Shown here: positions 51,208-59,975 of the stretch, piece by piece
Layout of the letters: every line of letters begins with the position of its first letter
Position numbering within the stretch: position 1 is the stretch's first letter
NCBI RefSeq assembly: GCF_000878135.1
Contig: NZ_JXQZ01000027.1
Coordinates: 1-64,000, forward strand
DNA: 64,000 bases
Source of the DNA: Frigoribacterium sp. MEB024
GTDB lineage: Bacteria; Actinomycetota; Actinomycetes; Actinomycetales; Microbacteriaceae
Reading direction: 5' to 3'
Translations under genes and position numbers: made by a program
Notes under the pieces: generated by a model
What the model was told of the DNA's origin: nothing
Seen by the model: only the letters and a program-made list of their open reading frames with translations
The model's database searches: none

Positions 51208-51918
51208 TCAGCGCGCGGCGAGCTGCGGGTAGAGCGCCTCGAGCGGTGCCGACAGGCCCGCCTTCACCTGGCGCGAGGTCTCGTCGGCGAGGACCTCGTG
51301 CTCGCCGGCCTCGAGGGCGTCGAGCACGTCGGCGACCAGGGCCGCCGGGTCGGTCTTCGCGTCGGTGACGCCCGCGGCCATCGCGGTGTCGACGTAGCCC
51401 ACGTGCACGCCGACGACCTGGACGCCCGCGGGCTGCAGCTCGAGGCGCAGCGAGTTCGTGGCCGACCACAGCGCGGCCTTCGTCGCCGAGTAGATGCCCG
51501 CGACGGCGAACCACGACAGCGCCGAGTGGATGTCGATGATGGCCGTGCCGCCGCCGTGCGCCGAGAGGAGCGGTGCGTAGGCCCGGGCGAGGAACAGCGG
51601 CCCGAAGAAGTTGGTCTCGACGTTGGCGCGGATCTCGTCGTCGGTGTGGCTGAGGATGCCGGGCGTGGGGGTGTTCGCGCCGGCGTTGTTGACCAGCACG
51701 GTCACGTCGGGCGCCGCCTCGACGACGGCGGCGATCGAGGCCGGGTCGGTCACGTCGAGGGTGAGGGGCACGACGCGCTCGTCGTCCCAGGTGCGCGGGG
51801 TGCGGGCCGTGGCGTAGACCTTCGCGGCGCCGCGGGCGAGGGCGGCCTCGACGAAGCGGGTGCCGATGCCCCCGTTCGCTCCGGTGACGAGGACGACGGA
51901 GCCGGTGATGTCGGTCAT
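51208..51918 (-). CDS. SDR family oxidoreductase
   Basis: Short-chain dehydrogenase of 236 residues. The cofactor loop is VTGANGGIGTRFVEAA, the core motif NNAGAN, and the catalytic YSATK lies in GIYSATKAALWSATN. The substrate is unknown. It is divergent from a TetR regulator and has an operator-like dyad upstream, suggesting control by that protein. Confidence 0.9.
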   Translation of the reverse strand: MTDITGSVVLVTGANGGIGTRFVEAALARGAAKVYATARTPRTWDDERVVPLTLDVTDPASIAAVVEAAPDVTVLVNNAGANTPTPGILSHTDDEIRANVETNFFGPLFLARAYAPLLSAHGGGTAIIDIHSALSWFAVAGIYSATKAALWSATNSLRLELQPAGVQVVGVHVGYVDTAMAAGVTDAKTDPAALVADVLDALEAGEHEVLADETSRQVKAGLSAPLEALYPQLAAR

Positions 51919-51995
51919 GGGTGTTCCTTCCGTGGGTGGTGCGAAGATGAGGCGACCCGTGATCGAGTCGCCCCGTTGCTGACTCCTGTCATAAT

Positions 51996-52007
51996 TGAGT
52001 TCAGTCA
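51996..52007. promoter_or_regulatory. TetR-type operator candidate 1
   Basis: TGAGTTCAGTCA, matching the palindrome upstream of the 52741-53736 gene at 10 of 12 positions. It lies between the divergent SDR and TetR genes. Confidence 0.5.
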
Positions 52008-52080
52008 GTTTTTATTCCGACCGCCGGCCTCCATCTCTTCGACCGTCGTCCTTCCGTCCACCGTCACCCCAGGAGAACCC

Positions 52081-52683
52081 ATGTCGTCGACCGCCTCGTC
52101 GCTCGGCCGCCGAGAGCGCAACAAGCAGGAGAAGCTCGAGCGCATCACGCAGGCCGCGTCCGACCTGTTCAGCCGTCACGGGGTCGACGAGGTCACGACG
52201 CAGCAGATCGCCGAGGCGGCCGACGTCGGCGCCGGCACGCTCTTCCTGTACGCGAAGACCAAGGGCGAGCTGCTGCTGCTCGCGCAGAACGCGGCGTACG
52301 CGCGCTCCCTCGACGAGGGGATTCGCGCCTCCTCGTCCGCCTCGACCGCGCTCGACGCGGTCGTCGCGGTGCTCGAGCCGATCGTGCACTGCAACCGCGC
52401 GCAGGTCGAGAACGGCCGCACCTACCTGCGCGAGATGGCGTTCGGCGACGCCGCCGAGCCGCACCACGCCGAGGCGCTCGCCATCGTCGCCCGGACCGAG
52501 GAGGCGGTGGCCGGGATCGTCACGCGCCTCACCTCGGCGACGCCCTCCGACGCGGCCGCGTTCGCGCACGTCGTGTCGGCCGTGATGATGCTCGCGATGT
52601 CGTCGGCGGTCGACGAGTCCGTGCCGGACGACGAGATCGTCGCGGGGGTGCGGCGCCAGCTCGAAGTGATCCTGCCGCGCTGA
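52081..52683 (+). CDS. TetR family regulator
   Basis: Protein of 200 residues from the ATG at 52081, preceded by CAGGAGA. HTH: RITQAASDLFSRHGVDEVTT, then QQIAEAADVGAGTLFLYAKTKGELL. The C-terminal ligand domain is helical. It is divergent from the SDR gene and next to the quinone-oxidoreductase-like gene; a matching dyad is upstream of both. Confidence 0.92.
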   Translation: MSSTASSLGRRERNKQEKLERITQAASDLFSRHGVDEVTTQQIAEAADVGAGTLFLYAKTKGELLLLAQNAAYARSLDEGIRASSSASTALDAVVAVLEPIVHCNRAQVENGRTYLREMAFGDAAEPHHAEALAIVARTEEAVAGIVTRLTSATPSDAAAFAHVVSAVMMLAMSSAVDESVPDDEIVAGVRRQLEVILPR

Positions 52684-52740
52684 CGGACGTTGACGGGCGT
52701 TGACGGGCGCCGGCGGGTTCGTCGGCCGCGGTGCCGACCG

Positions 52741-53736
52741 TCACGGGAGGGTGACGACCGCCTTGCCGCGGATGCGGACCTTCCCGAGGCCGTCGAGCGC
52801 GGTCGCCGTCTCGGCGAACGGGTGGGTCGCGCCGACGACCGGGCGGACGGCCCCGGCGTCGACGAGGGCCGCGATCTCGCGGAGCTGGGCGCCGTCGGCG
52901 TGCATCCAGAGGAACTCGTAGCGGACGCCGAGCGTCCTCGCCCGGGCTCGGACCCCGCGGCTGAGGGCCGCGACGGCGAGGCGGACGACCGGGTTCAGCC
53001 CTGCGGCCTTCGCGAAGGAGGGGGTGGGCGGGCCCTGGATGCCGACGGCGATGCCGCCGGGGCGGAGCACACGCAGCGACTTGGCCAGGTTCTCGGCGCC
53101 CAGGCTGTCGAGGACGAAGTCGTAGCCGGACAGCTCTTGTTCGAAGTCCTGGGTGCGGTGGTCGACGACGACGTCGGCGCCCAGCTCGCGCACGAACTCG
53201 GCGTTCGACGCGGAGGCGGTGGTCGCGACGTACGCGCCGAGGTGCTTCGCGAGCTGGATCGCGATCGAACCGACCCCGCCGGCACCCGCGTGGATCAGCA
53301 CCTTCTGGCCGGGCTGCACGTCGCCGCGTTCGACGAGGGCCTGCCAGGCGGTGAGGGCCACGAGGGGGAGCGATGCGGCCTCGACGGCGCTGATCGAGGT
53401 CGGGGCGAGGGCGACGTCGGCCTCGTCGACGGCGATGCGCTCGGCGAACGTGCCGATCCGGTGGTCGCGGGGGCGGGCGAAGACCTCGTCGCCGGGCTTG
53501 AGGTTGCGGACCGAGCCGCCGACCTCGATGACCGTCCCGGCGACGTCGTGGCCGAGGACGAGGGGCGTCCGGTACGGGAGGATCAGCTTGAACTCGCCCT
53601 CGCGGATCTTCGCGTCGAGGTGGTTCAGACCGGCGGCGGCGACCGCGATCAGGACGTCGTGGTCACCGACGGTGGGCTCGGGCACGTCGACTTCGTGCAG
53701 GGGCTTCTCGTAGGCGTCGAACGCGAAGGCTCGCAT
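52741..53736 (-). CDS. NADP-dependent oxidoreductase (MDR, zinc-free)
   Basis: Quinone-oxidoreductase-like enzyme of 331 residues. RAFAFDAYEKPLHEVDVPEP opens the chain. LVLGHDVAGTVIEVGG and the NADPH loop LIHAGAGGVGSIAIQLAKHL are typical. The start is the ATG at 53736; the longer frame to 53868 is rejected since it crosses the palindrome at 53844. It is probably regulated by the TetR protein at 52081-52683. Confidence 0.88.
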   Translation of the reverse strand: MRAFAFDAYEKPLHEVDVPEPTVGDHDVLIAVAAAGLNHLDAKIREGEFKLILPYRTPLVLGHDVAGTVIEVGGSVRNLKPGDEVFARPRDHRIGTFAERIAVDEADVALAPTSISAVEAASLPLVALTAWQALVERGDVQPGQKVLIHAGAGGVGSIAIQLAKHLGAYVATTASASNAEFVRELGADVVVDHRTQDFEQELSGYDFVLDSLGAENLAKSLRVLRPGGIAVGIQGPPTPSFAKAAGLNPVVRLAVAALSRGVRARARTLGVRYEFLWMHADGAQLREIAALVDAGAVRPVVGATHPFAETATALDGLGKVRIRGKAVVTLP

Positions 53737-53843
53737 GGGGTGCTCCTGGGGGGCTGGGGCTGCGGGTGGTGGGCTCGCCGGCGCGGCCCGTGACGTCCTC
53801 GGTCCGAGGGGTCGCGGCTCGAGCATCCGAGTGTGCTCAATTC

Positions 53844-53855
53844 TGAGTGCACTCA
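53844..53855. promoter_or_regulatory. TetR-type operator candidate 2
   Basis: TGAGTGCACTCA, a perfect 12-base palindrome, 108 bases before the oxidoreductase start. It shares 10 of 12 bases with 51996-52007. Confidence 0.55.
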
Positions 53856-54001
53856 GCAAAGTTGTCAAGCGCGGACCTCGACGGTGACCGACCCGTCGCC
53901 GACCGTCGGCGCGCCTCCTCGGCTCCGCCGTCCCCAGCCCATGGGGCCGTCCCCAGGCCGAGGCGTCGGGCCCAGCCCGCGGGGTGCCCCGGCCGGGGTG
54001 C

Positions 54002-54586
54002 TCAGTCCTTGGGGTGGAGGCTCTCGTCGGCGGCGGACGTCGTCCACGAGGTGAAGTGCACGGTGAGGTCGGCGCGCGAGGGGGCGCAGCAGAAGGGCCC
54101 GGCGCTCGCCGCGGCGTCGGGAGCGAGCGGGGCGACCCGGACCAGACGCCACGGCTCGGCGTCGACGCGGGCCCGCACGGTGAGGGCGTCTCCCGAGCGG
54201 CTGGCGCGGATCGTCACGGTGCGACCGGTCCACTCGACCGGGGAGAGCGACCAGTCGGACTCGCCCCGCGTCACGACGGCACCGAGGCTCTGCTCGCCGT
54301 CGCTGAGTTCGACCCCGGCCTTGACCCAGGTCTCGGGGTCGACCGAGACGAAGATGCCGGCCTGGTCGAACTGGGCCGTGAAGTCGAGCACGAACGACAC
54401 CTCCATCGCGGTGCCCTGCTCGAACGGCGCGACCAGGGCGTGCTCGGTGTCGTGCACGAACCCGTACGACGTGAGGCGCCAGGCGTCGCTGCCCTCGGCC
54501 GCCGTGACGCGCAGGCCGTCGTCGGCGACGTCGACCGCGGTCGGCTCGGTGGTCCAGGTGCCGGTGGCCCAGGCGATGTCGGTCAT
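54002..54586 (-). CDS. DUF1349 family protein
   Basis: Protein of 194 residues with a concanavalin-like beta-sandwich pattern: MEVSFVLDFTAQFDQAGIFV, VDPETWVKAGVELSDGEQSL, then WTGRTVTIRASRSGDALTVR. The family is like sugar-binding/glycosidase-related domains but has no shown activity. The start is the ATG at 54586. It is 47 bases downstream of the small membrane gene. Confidence 0.85.
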   Translation of the reverse strand: MTDIAWATGTWTTEPTAVDVADDGLRVTAAEGSDAWRLTSYGFVHDTEHALVAPFEQGTAMEVSFVLDFTAQFDQAGIFVSVDPETWVKAGVELSDGEQSLGAVVTRGESDWSLSPVEWTGRTVTIRASRSGDALTVRARVDAEPWRLVRVAPLAPDAAASAGPFCCAPSRADLTVHFTSWTTSAADESLHPKD

Positions 54587-54633
54587 GGCGTCCTCGTGCT
54601 CGATGGTCGTCGGGGGTGGCGTCAGTGCCGGCG

Positions 54634-54858
54634 TCAGCGCTCGTGCGTCGGGGCGTCGCCGGCCTCGAGGGCGGCGTGCTGCCTCTCGACGCGCCGGGTC
54701 ACGGCCATGGCCCGCAGCCCGACCACGATCGAGGCCGAACCACTGATGATCATCAGCACGCCCACGAGGTCACTGCCACCCCTCGTCAGCAGCGCGCCGC
54801 ACACCACCACTCCGGCGGAGAGGATGAGCTGCAGGGTCGTCCACGTCGTCGTCGTCAT
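54634..54858 (-). CDS. small membrane protein of unknown function
   Basis: Protein of 74 residues with two membrane helices (LQLILSAGVVVCGALLT and LVGVLMIISGSASIVVGLRA) and a charged C-terminal tail. No family is recognised. It precedes the DUF1349 gene on the same strand, so it is probably co-transcribed with it. Confidence 0.6.
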   Translation of the reverse strand: MTTTTWTTLQLILSAGVVVCGALLTRGGSDLVGVLMIISGSASIVVGLRAMAVTRRVERQHAALEAGDAPTHER

Positions 54859-54925
54859 CCCTCGACCCTACGAGCGTTCGGCCACGAACGGCTCGCCCGC
54901 GCGGCGGAGCGACCCGACGACCCGG

Positions 54926-55045
54926 GGAGGCGCGGTGCCATGTCGAATCGCACCGCGCCTCCTCGGTGGGGTGCGGTGCTCAGACCCCAGGAAATTGCCG
55001 AGACCCCTGCTCGCGAGTGGGGGTCTCGGCGACTTCCTGGGGTCT
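54926..55045. repeat. family A palindrome plus family B palindrome (composite)
   Basis: Family A: GGAGGCGCGGTGC / reverse complement (54926-54938, 54950-54962). Family B: 25-base arms 54982-55006 and 55021-55045, the left one with two changes (AAATTG in place of AAGTCG). A follows the same A-then-B order as at 48736 and 49211. Confidence 0.9.
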
Positions 55046-55052
55046 CGGCGCC

Positions 55053-55463
55053 TCAGCCGGCGTCCGAGCCGGCGTAGTCGGCGTCGGTGATGCGCTCGAG
55101 CCAGGTCGTGGTGGTGGCCGGATCGTCGGCTGCCTCGAGGACGGCGATGTGCTCCATGAAGCTGCCCTCGGCGGCGGCGTGGAAGTGCTCCTCGCCCGGC
55201 GCCACGAAGATCGTCTGCCCGGGGTGGACGTCGACGACCTTCCCGTCACGGGTGCCGAACCGGGCGACGCCCTCGGTGACGTACAGGAACTGGCCTCGCG
55301 CGTGGTGGTGCCAGGCGGTCCGCGCGCCGGGCGCGAAGCGGACCTTCGCGACCGTCGTGCGCTGGTCGTCGGTCTGCGGGGTGACGATGGGGTCGAGCCA
55401 CACCTGGCCCGGGAACTGCTCGTCGGGGTTGAGGGTCGTGGGTTGCGGGGGCAGGATCTTCAC
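55053..55463 (-). CDS. cupin-domain protein
   Basis: Protein of 136 residues. The cupin metal motifs are visible: ARTAWHHHARGQFLYVTEG and PGQTIFVAPGEEHFHAAAEG. It probably binds a divalent metal and a small substrate. It is 7 bases downstream of the carboxymuconolactone decarboxylase-like gene, and the two form an operon common in actinobacteria. Confidence 0.87.
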   Translation of the reverse strand: MKILPPQPTTLNPDEQFPGQVWLDPIVTPQTDDQRTTVAKVRFAPGARTAWHHHARGQFLYVTEGVARFGTRDGKVVDVHPGQTIFVAPGEEHFHAAAEGSFMEHIAVLEAADDPATTTTWLERITDADYAGSDAG

Positions 55464-55470
55464 GGGTTCC

Positions 55471-55857
<387 letters not shown>

Positions 55858-56263
55858 GGCTGAGCTCCTGGTGATGGGTGTCGGGGCCGGGACGTCCGGT
55901 GCCGGACGCCGACTCCGGGAGGCGGCGGGGTGCCTGCCGGTCCGGGCCGGGTCGCTCTCGACGCTAGGCCGGCGCGGACGGGGCAGGGAGGCCCCGCCAG
56001 GGTCACCCTGCCCCGACACGCCCCGCCCCGCCCCGGCGGGAGCCGGGCGCCGACGTCGCACCGCCGACTGGACGTCGCACCGCGCACGTGGGCGGTGCGA
56101 CGTTCAGTGGGCGGTGCGACGCAGGGCAGCGACGCGGGGCAGCGACGCGAGGGGGGTACTGCTGGTACCGGGGGCGGCGGGACCTGACCGGCACCGCGCC
56201 TCCTTGGTTGTCTGGGGGGAGCGGCGCGTCGGCGACCGCGACGCACGAGAGAGAAGAGACCAC
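55858..56263. other. 406-base stretch with repeats but no gene
   Basis: Holds CGTCGCACCGC twice in direct (56054-56064, 56073-56083) and twice in inverted orientation (56092-56102, 56111-56121), a GCAGCGACGCGG tandem (near 56128) and a family A half site (56190-56205). The promoters of the CMD-like and SDR genes lie at its ends. Confidence 0.6.
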
Positions 56264-57094
56264 ATGTCGACCTGGTTGATCACCGGCTGCTCCACGGGGT
56301 TGGGGCGAGCCTTCGCCGAGGAGGCGCTGGCCCGCGGACACGACGTCGTCGTCACCGCGCGCGACGCCTCGGCCGTGCAGGACATCGCCGACGCCCACCC
56401 CGACCACGCCGTGGCCACCGCCCTCGACGTCACCGACCCCGACCAGGTGACCGCGGCCGTCCGCCTCGCCACCGAGCGGTTCGGCGGCGTCGACGTCCTC
56501 GTCAACAACGCCGGCTACGGCTACCGCTCCGCCGTCGAGGAGGGCGACGACGCCGACGTGGCGCGCCTGTTCGACACGCACTTCCACGGCAGCGTCCGCA
56601 CCGTCAAGGCCGTCCTGCCCGGCATGCGCGCCCGCCGCAGCGGCACGATCGTCAACCTGTCGTCGATCGGTGCCCGCCGCACCGGCCCGGGCTCGGGCTA
56701 CTACGGCGCCGTCAAGGCCGCGATCGAGCAGATGACCATGGCCCTGCGCACCGAGCTCGCCCCGCTCGGCATCACGGCGACGGTCGTCGAGCCGGGCTCG
56801 TTCCGCACCGACTTCTCGGGCCGCTCGCTCACGCAGTCCGCCACGCCGATCGCCGACTACGCCGAGACGGCCGGCAAGCGCCGCATCGAGGCCGACACCT
56901 CGGACGGCAGGCAGCCGGGCGACCCCGCGGCGGGCGCGCGGCTGCTCGTCGACGCGGTCGAGTCGGGCGAGGCGCCGTACCTGCTGCTGCTCGGCTCGGA
57001 CGCCGTCGAGATCGTCACGGGCGCACTCGACGACCTCCGCGCCGACGTCGACGCGTGGGCCGACCGCAGCCGCGCCACCGACTTCGACGCCTGA
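56264..57094 (+). CDS. SDR family oxidoreductase
   Basis: Short-chain dehydrogenase of 276 residues. The cofactor loop is ITGCSTGLGRAFAEEAL, the core motif NNAGYG, and the catalytic YYGAVKAA. The type is like SDRs with a C-terminal extension (about 245-276). The start is the ATG at 56264 with AGAAGAGA upstream. The longer frame to 55856 crosses the repeats and is rejected. Confidence 0.9.
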   Translation: MSTWLITGCSTGLGRAFAEEALARGHDVVVTARDASAVQDIADAHPDHAVATALDVTDPDQVTAAVRLATERFGGVDVLVNNAGYGYRSAVEEGDDADVARLFDTHFHGSVRTVKAVLPGMRARRSGTIVNLSSIGARRTGPGSGYYGAVKAAIEQMTMALRTELAPLGITATVVEPGSFRTDFSGRSLTQSATPIADYAETAGKRRIEADTSDGRQPGDPAAGARLLVDAVESGEAPYLLLLGSDAVEIVTGALDDLRADVDAWADRSRATDFDA

Positions 57095-57108
57095 GCCGGA
57101 CGCCTCAC

Positions 57109-57155
57109 CTGCAGGAGGTGCGGTGTCGGTTCAGACGACCCCGCGCCTCCTGCAG
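57109..57155. repeat. family A variant palindrome
   Basis: CTGCAGGAGG and CCTCCTGCAG are the outer arms; the inner parts diverged. It is just after the SDR stop. Confidence 0.65.
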
Positions 57156-57327
57156 GCCGTCACCTCCGGAGTGCCCGCGACCCCCCGCGGCCACCCCGGC
57201 CCGACCGGTGACGCCCCTGCCACGACGACCCGACGGCGCCTCGTCGCCCGGGCTGGCCCACGCCGGTGACGTCGGCTGCCGGCGACGCGGTGACGCGATC
57301 GGCTGACGCGTGGCTTCGAGGTCACGC

Positions 57328-57346
57328 TAGTCCAGTTGGTACTAGT
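57328..57346. promoter_or_regulatory. dyad next to the PadR gene end
   Basis: CTAGT-CCAGTTGGT-ACTAG lies just beyond the PadR stop codon, reading on the minus strand. It has the look of a regulator site, but no gene begins downstream of it. Confidence 0.35.
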
Positions 57347-57348
57347 CA

Positions 57349-57921
57349 TCAATGGACGGGACGAAAAAAGGGTGCCCCGCTCTCCGGGGCCCTGGGTGCA
57401 CCGATCTCGCCGTCGCGCGAGTAGTCCTCGACCCAGGCCCGCTCGCTGCGCAACTGGTCGAGCAGGTGCCGGAACATCGCGACGGACTGCACCGGGAAGC
57501 GCGTCGCGTCGTCGTCGCTGGCGTCGAGATAGGCCTGGGCCGTCGCCATGCGCTCGTCGAGGGCCCGGACGCGCGTGGCGAAGATCGTCGCCCGCGTCTC
57601 CTCGTCGACCAGGTTCAGCAGCGCGAATCGGACGTAGAACTCCTCGTCGTCGCCGGCGCGGGAGAGTGGGAAGTCGGCGATCCGCCCGATCAGCAGGTCG
57701 CGCCCCGCGTCGGTCAGCGAGAACACCTGGCGGTTCGGCCGACCCGTGGTCTCCTCGGTGCGGCGGTCGAGCGCACCCCGGTCGTGCAGGCGCTTGAGCG
57801 TCGTGTAGACGGCGTTGTTGTTGACCACGCCGAGGCCCGGGCGCCGCACGTTCCGCTTGATGTCGTACCCGTGCTGCGGCCCGGCGAGCAAGTTGCTCAG
57901 GATGAGGATCTCGGTGACCAT
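57349..57921 (-). CDS. PadR family regulator
   Basis: Protein of 190 residues from the ATG at 57921 (a GTG at 57927 is possible). Winged HTH: TEILILSNLLAGPQHGYDIK, then AVYTTLKRLHDRGALDRRTE. A helical C-terminal dimerisation domain follows (FALLNLVDEETRATIFATRV). Its target is unknown; the dyad near its stop may be its site. A family A palindrome separates it from the VOC gene. Confidence 0.88.
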   Translation of the reverse strand: MVTEILILSNLLAGPQHGYDIKRNVRRPGLGVVNNNAVYTTLKRLHDRGALDRRTEETTGRPNRQVFSLTDAGRDLLIGRIADFPLSRAGDDEEFYVRFALLNLVDEETRATIFATRVRALDERMATAQAYLDASDDDATRFPVQSVAMFRHLLDQLRSERAWVEDYSRDGEIGAPRAPESGAPFFRPVH

Positions 57922-57975
57922 CCCCACATCATGGTGCGTGTCCGGCCCGTCGACGTCCCGACGACGTGACCGGAC

Positions 57976-58018
57976 GCAGGAGGCGCGGTGCCGGTTCGAC
58001 CGACACCGCGCCTCCTGC
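57976..58018. repeat. family A palindrome (copy 4)
   Basis: 15-base arms GCAGGAGGCGCGGTG and reverse complement, with a CCGGTTCGACCGA-type centre. It lies between the VOC stop and the PadR start on the same strand. Confidence 0.9.
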
Positions 58019-58029
58019 AGGCCCCGACG

Positions 58030-58386
58030 TCAGTCGGTCGGGGGCGTGTAGAACTGCAGGTCGTTGCCCTCGGTGTCCTTGAAGGGCAGGATGCGGCCCC
58101 ACGGGTGCTCGCTGATCGTGCCCGTGACGTCGGCGCTGCGCGACTGCAGGTCGGCCAACGCGTCCTCGAGGGTGCCGTCGGGCTGGAATGTGATGACCGC
58201 CCCGCCCTCGCTCGAGGCCGCGGCCTCTTCGCGACCGTTCAGGCCGATCATCAGGCCGTTCGCGTCGATCTCGGTCCAGTCGTCGCTCTCGCTCTTCACC
58301 GTGAGGCCGAGCGCGTCACGGTAGAACGCCGTCGCCCGCCCCATGTCGGTCACGGGCACCCACACTGTTGCCACTCCGCTTGCCAT
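58030..58386 (-). CDS. VOC family (glyoxalase-like) protein
   Basis: Protein of 118 residues from the ATG at 58386. [20 protein letters not shown] is the typical first module, and [18 protein letters not shown] the last. Binding of a small substrate is likely; no metal ligand set is obvious beyond Glu and Asp. It is alone, with family A palindromes on both sides. Confidence 0.85.
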   Translation of the reverse strand: MASGVATVWVPVTDMGRATAFYRDALGLTVKSESDDWTEIDANGLMIGLNGREEAAASSEGGAVITFQPDGTLEDALADLQSRSADVTGTISEHPWGRILPFKDTEGNDLQFYTPPTD

Positions 58387-58713
58387 GTCGACTCCTTCGT
58401 CCGGCACCGGACCACCCGGTGCTGCGTCCGGTCCTTGCTACGCCGTCCACCGCGCGAGCCGTGTCGCGAGTCAGGGCACTTTCCCACCCGGAAGCGTGTC
58501 TCACGGGTGCCGTCGCCCTGCCGGGCCACCCGCAGGAGGCGCGGTGCCGGTCGGACGCGCACCGCGCCTCCTGCGGGCCGTCGCGTCGGGGGCCCTGCCA
58601 GGGCCTCCCACGATCGGCGCGGGGGCGTAGCGTCGAGGACGAGGAGCCCGTCGTCGAGCACCGCGTTCCGACCCGCCCCTCGTCCCCGTACCGAATCCAC
58701 CCCCAGGAGACCC
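58387..58713. other. 327-base divergent intergenic stretch
   Basis: Holds family A copy 5 (58529-58577) and the promoter of the alcohol dehydrogenase. No gene is seen. Confidence 0.55.
58529..58577. repeat. family A palindrome (copy 5)
   Basis: 19-base perfect arms (58529-58547 and 58559-58577, one begins CCCGCAGGAGGCGCGG). It lies between divergently transcribed genes, so it is unlikely to be only a terminator. Confidence 0.92.
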
Positions 58714-59760
58714 ATGCGCACCGTCAACGCCTACGCGGCACCGTCCGCCACCGAGCCCCTCGTCAAGACGACCATCGAGCGCCGCGACGTCGGCCCGAAG
58801 GACGTCATGATCGACATCGCCTACGCCGGCATCTGCCACAGCGACATCCACACCGTCCGCGGCGAGTGGGGCGAGATCCAGTACCCGCAGGTCGTGGGTC
58901 ACGAGATCGTCGGCACCGTCTCGGAGGTCGGCTCCGAGGTCACCAAGTACGAGGTCGGCGACCGCGTCGGCGTCGGCTGCATGGTCAACTCGTGCGGCGA
59001 GTGCGAGTACTGCAAGCGCGGCGACGAGCAGTACTGCGCCAAGGGCAACACCGGCACCTACACGAGCGTCGACCCGGCCGACGGCACGGTCACCCAGGGC
59101 GGCTACTCGCAGGCCGTCGTCGTCACCGAGGACTTCGTGCTGCGCGTGCCCGAGTCGCTCGACTACGACAAGGTCGCACCGCTGCTCTGCGCCGGCATCA
59201 CGCTGTACTCGCCGCTGCACCACTGGGGCGTCACCGAGGGCACCAAGGTCGCCATCGTCGGCATGGGCGGCCTCGGCCACATGGGCGTGAAGATCGCCGC
59301 CGCACTCGGTGCCGACGTCACCGTGCTGTCGCAGACCACCTCGAAGAAGGAGGACTCGCTGCGTTTCGGCGCCAAGGCGCACTACGCGACCAGCGACGAG
59401 CAGACCTTCACCGACCTGGCCAACTCGTTCGACCTGATCATCAACACCGTCTCGGCGAAGGTCGACATGGGCGCGTACCTCGGCCTGCTCGCCGTCGACG
59501 GCACGCTCGTCAACGTCGGCGCCCCGTCCGAGCCGCTCGAGGTGCCCGCGTTCGCGCTGATCCCCGCGCGTCGCAGCTGGGCCGGTTCGGCCATCGGCGG
59601 CATCCGCGAGACCCAGGAGATGCTCGACTTCTGCGCCGAGCACGGCATCGTGCCCGAGACCGAGCTGATCGACGCCGACCAGATCAACGAGGCCTACGAC
59701 CGCGTCCTCAAGTCGGACGTGCGCTACCGCTTCGTGATCGACGCGGCGACCTTCGCCTGA
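58714..59760 (+). CDS. NAD(P)-dependent alcohol dehydrogenase (CAD/YahK type)
   Basis: Zinc MDR enzyme of 348 residues. The catalytic zinc site is [10 protein letters not shown] and [10 protein letters not shown]; the structural zinc has four Cys in [20 protein letters not shown]. The cofactor loop is [17 protein letters not shown]. Reduces aldehydes, typically with NADPH. The ATG at 58714 follows CAGGAGACCC. Confidence 0.92.
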   Translation: MRTVNAYAAPSATEPLVKTTIERRDVGPKDVMIDIAYAGICHSDIHTVRGEWGEIQYPQVVGHEIVGTVSEVGSEVTKYEVGDRVGVGCMVNSCGECEYCKRGDEQYCAKGNTGTYTSVDPADGTVTQGGYSQAVVVTEDFVLRVPESLDYDKVAPLLCAGITLYSPLHHWGVTEGTKVAIVGMGGLGHMGVKIAAALGADVTVLSQTTSKKEDSLRFGAKAHYATSDEQTFTDLANSFDLIINTVSAKVDMGAYLGLLAVDGTLVNVGAPSEPLEVPAFALIPARRSWAGSAIGGIRETQEMLDFCAEHGIVPETELIDADQINEAYDRVLKSDVRYRFVIDAATFA

Positions 59761-59779
59761 TCCGACCCCGTCCCGCCGG

Positions 59780-59808
59780 ACGCCCCCGCACCGTGTGTGC
59801 GGGGGCGT
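59780..59808 (+). terminator. hairpin terminator of the alcohol dehydrogenase gene
   Basis: 12-base arms ACGCCCCCGCAC/GTGCGGGGGCGT around CGTGT, starting 20 bases after the stop. Confidence 0.8.
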
Positions 59809-59902
59809 TCGTCGTCCCCGGGGGCCGCTCTTGCCGGGTTGCGGTTCGCCGGACCGCATCGCTCGACGCGCCATGCGTGACTTCCTTCGCCGATGAACCC
59901 GC

Positions 59903-59946
59903 TTTCGAACGATGCACCCGGAAGCTTCTGGGTGCATCGTTCGAAA
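59903..59946. repeat. family E palindrome
   Basis: 17-base arms TTTCGAACGATGCACCC and reverse complement around GGAAGCTTCT, in which GAAGCTTC is itself palindromic. It is between the convergent dehydrogenase and AraC genes. Only one copy is in the window. Confidence 0.85.
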
Positions 59947-59975
59947 CCGGGTGTCTCGAGGCGGGCGTCGGCGGC

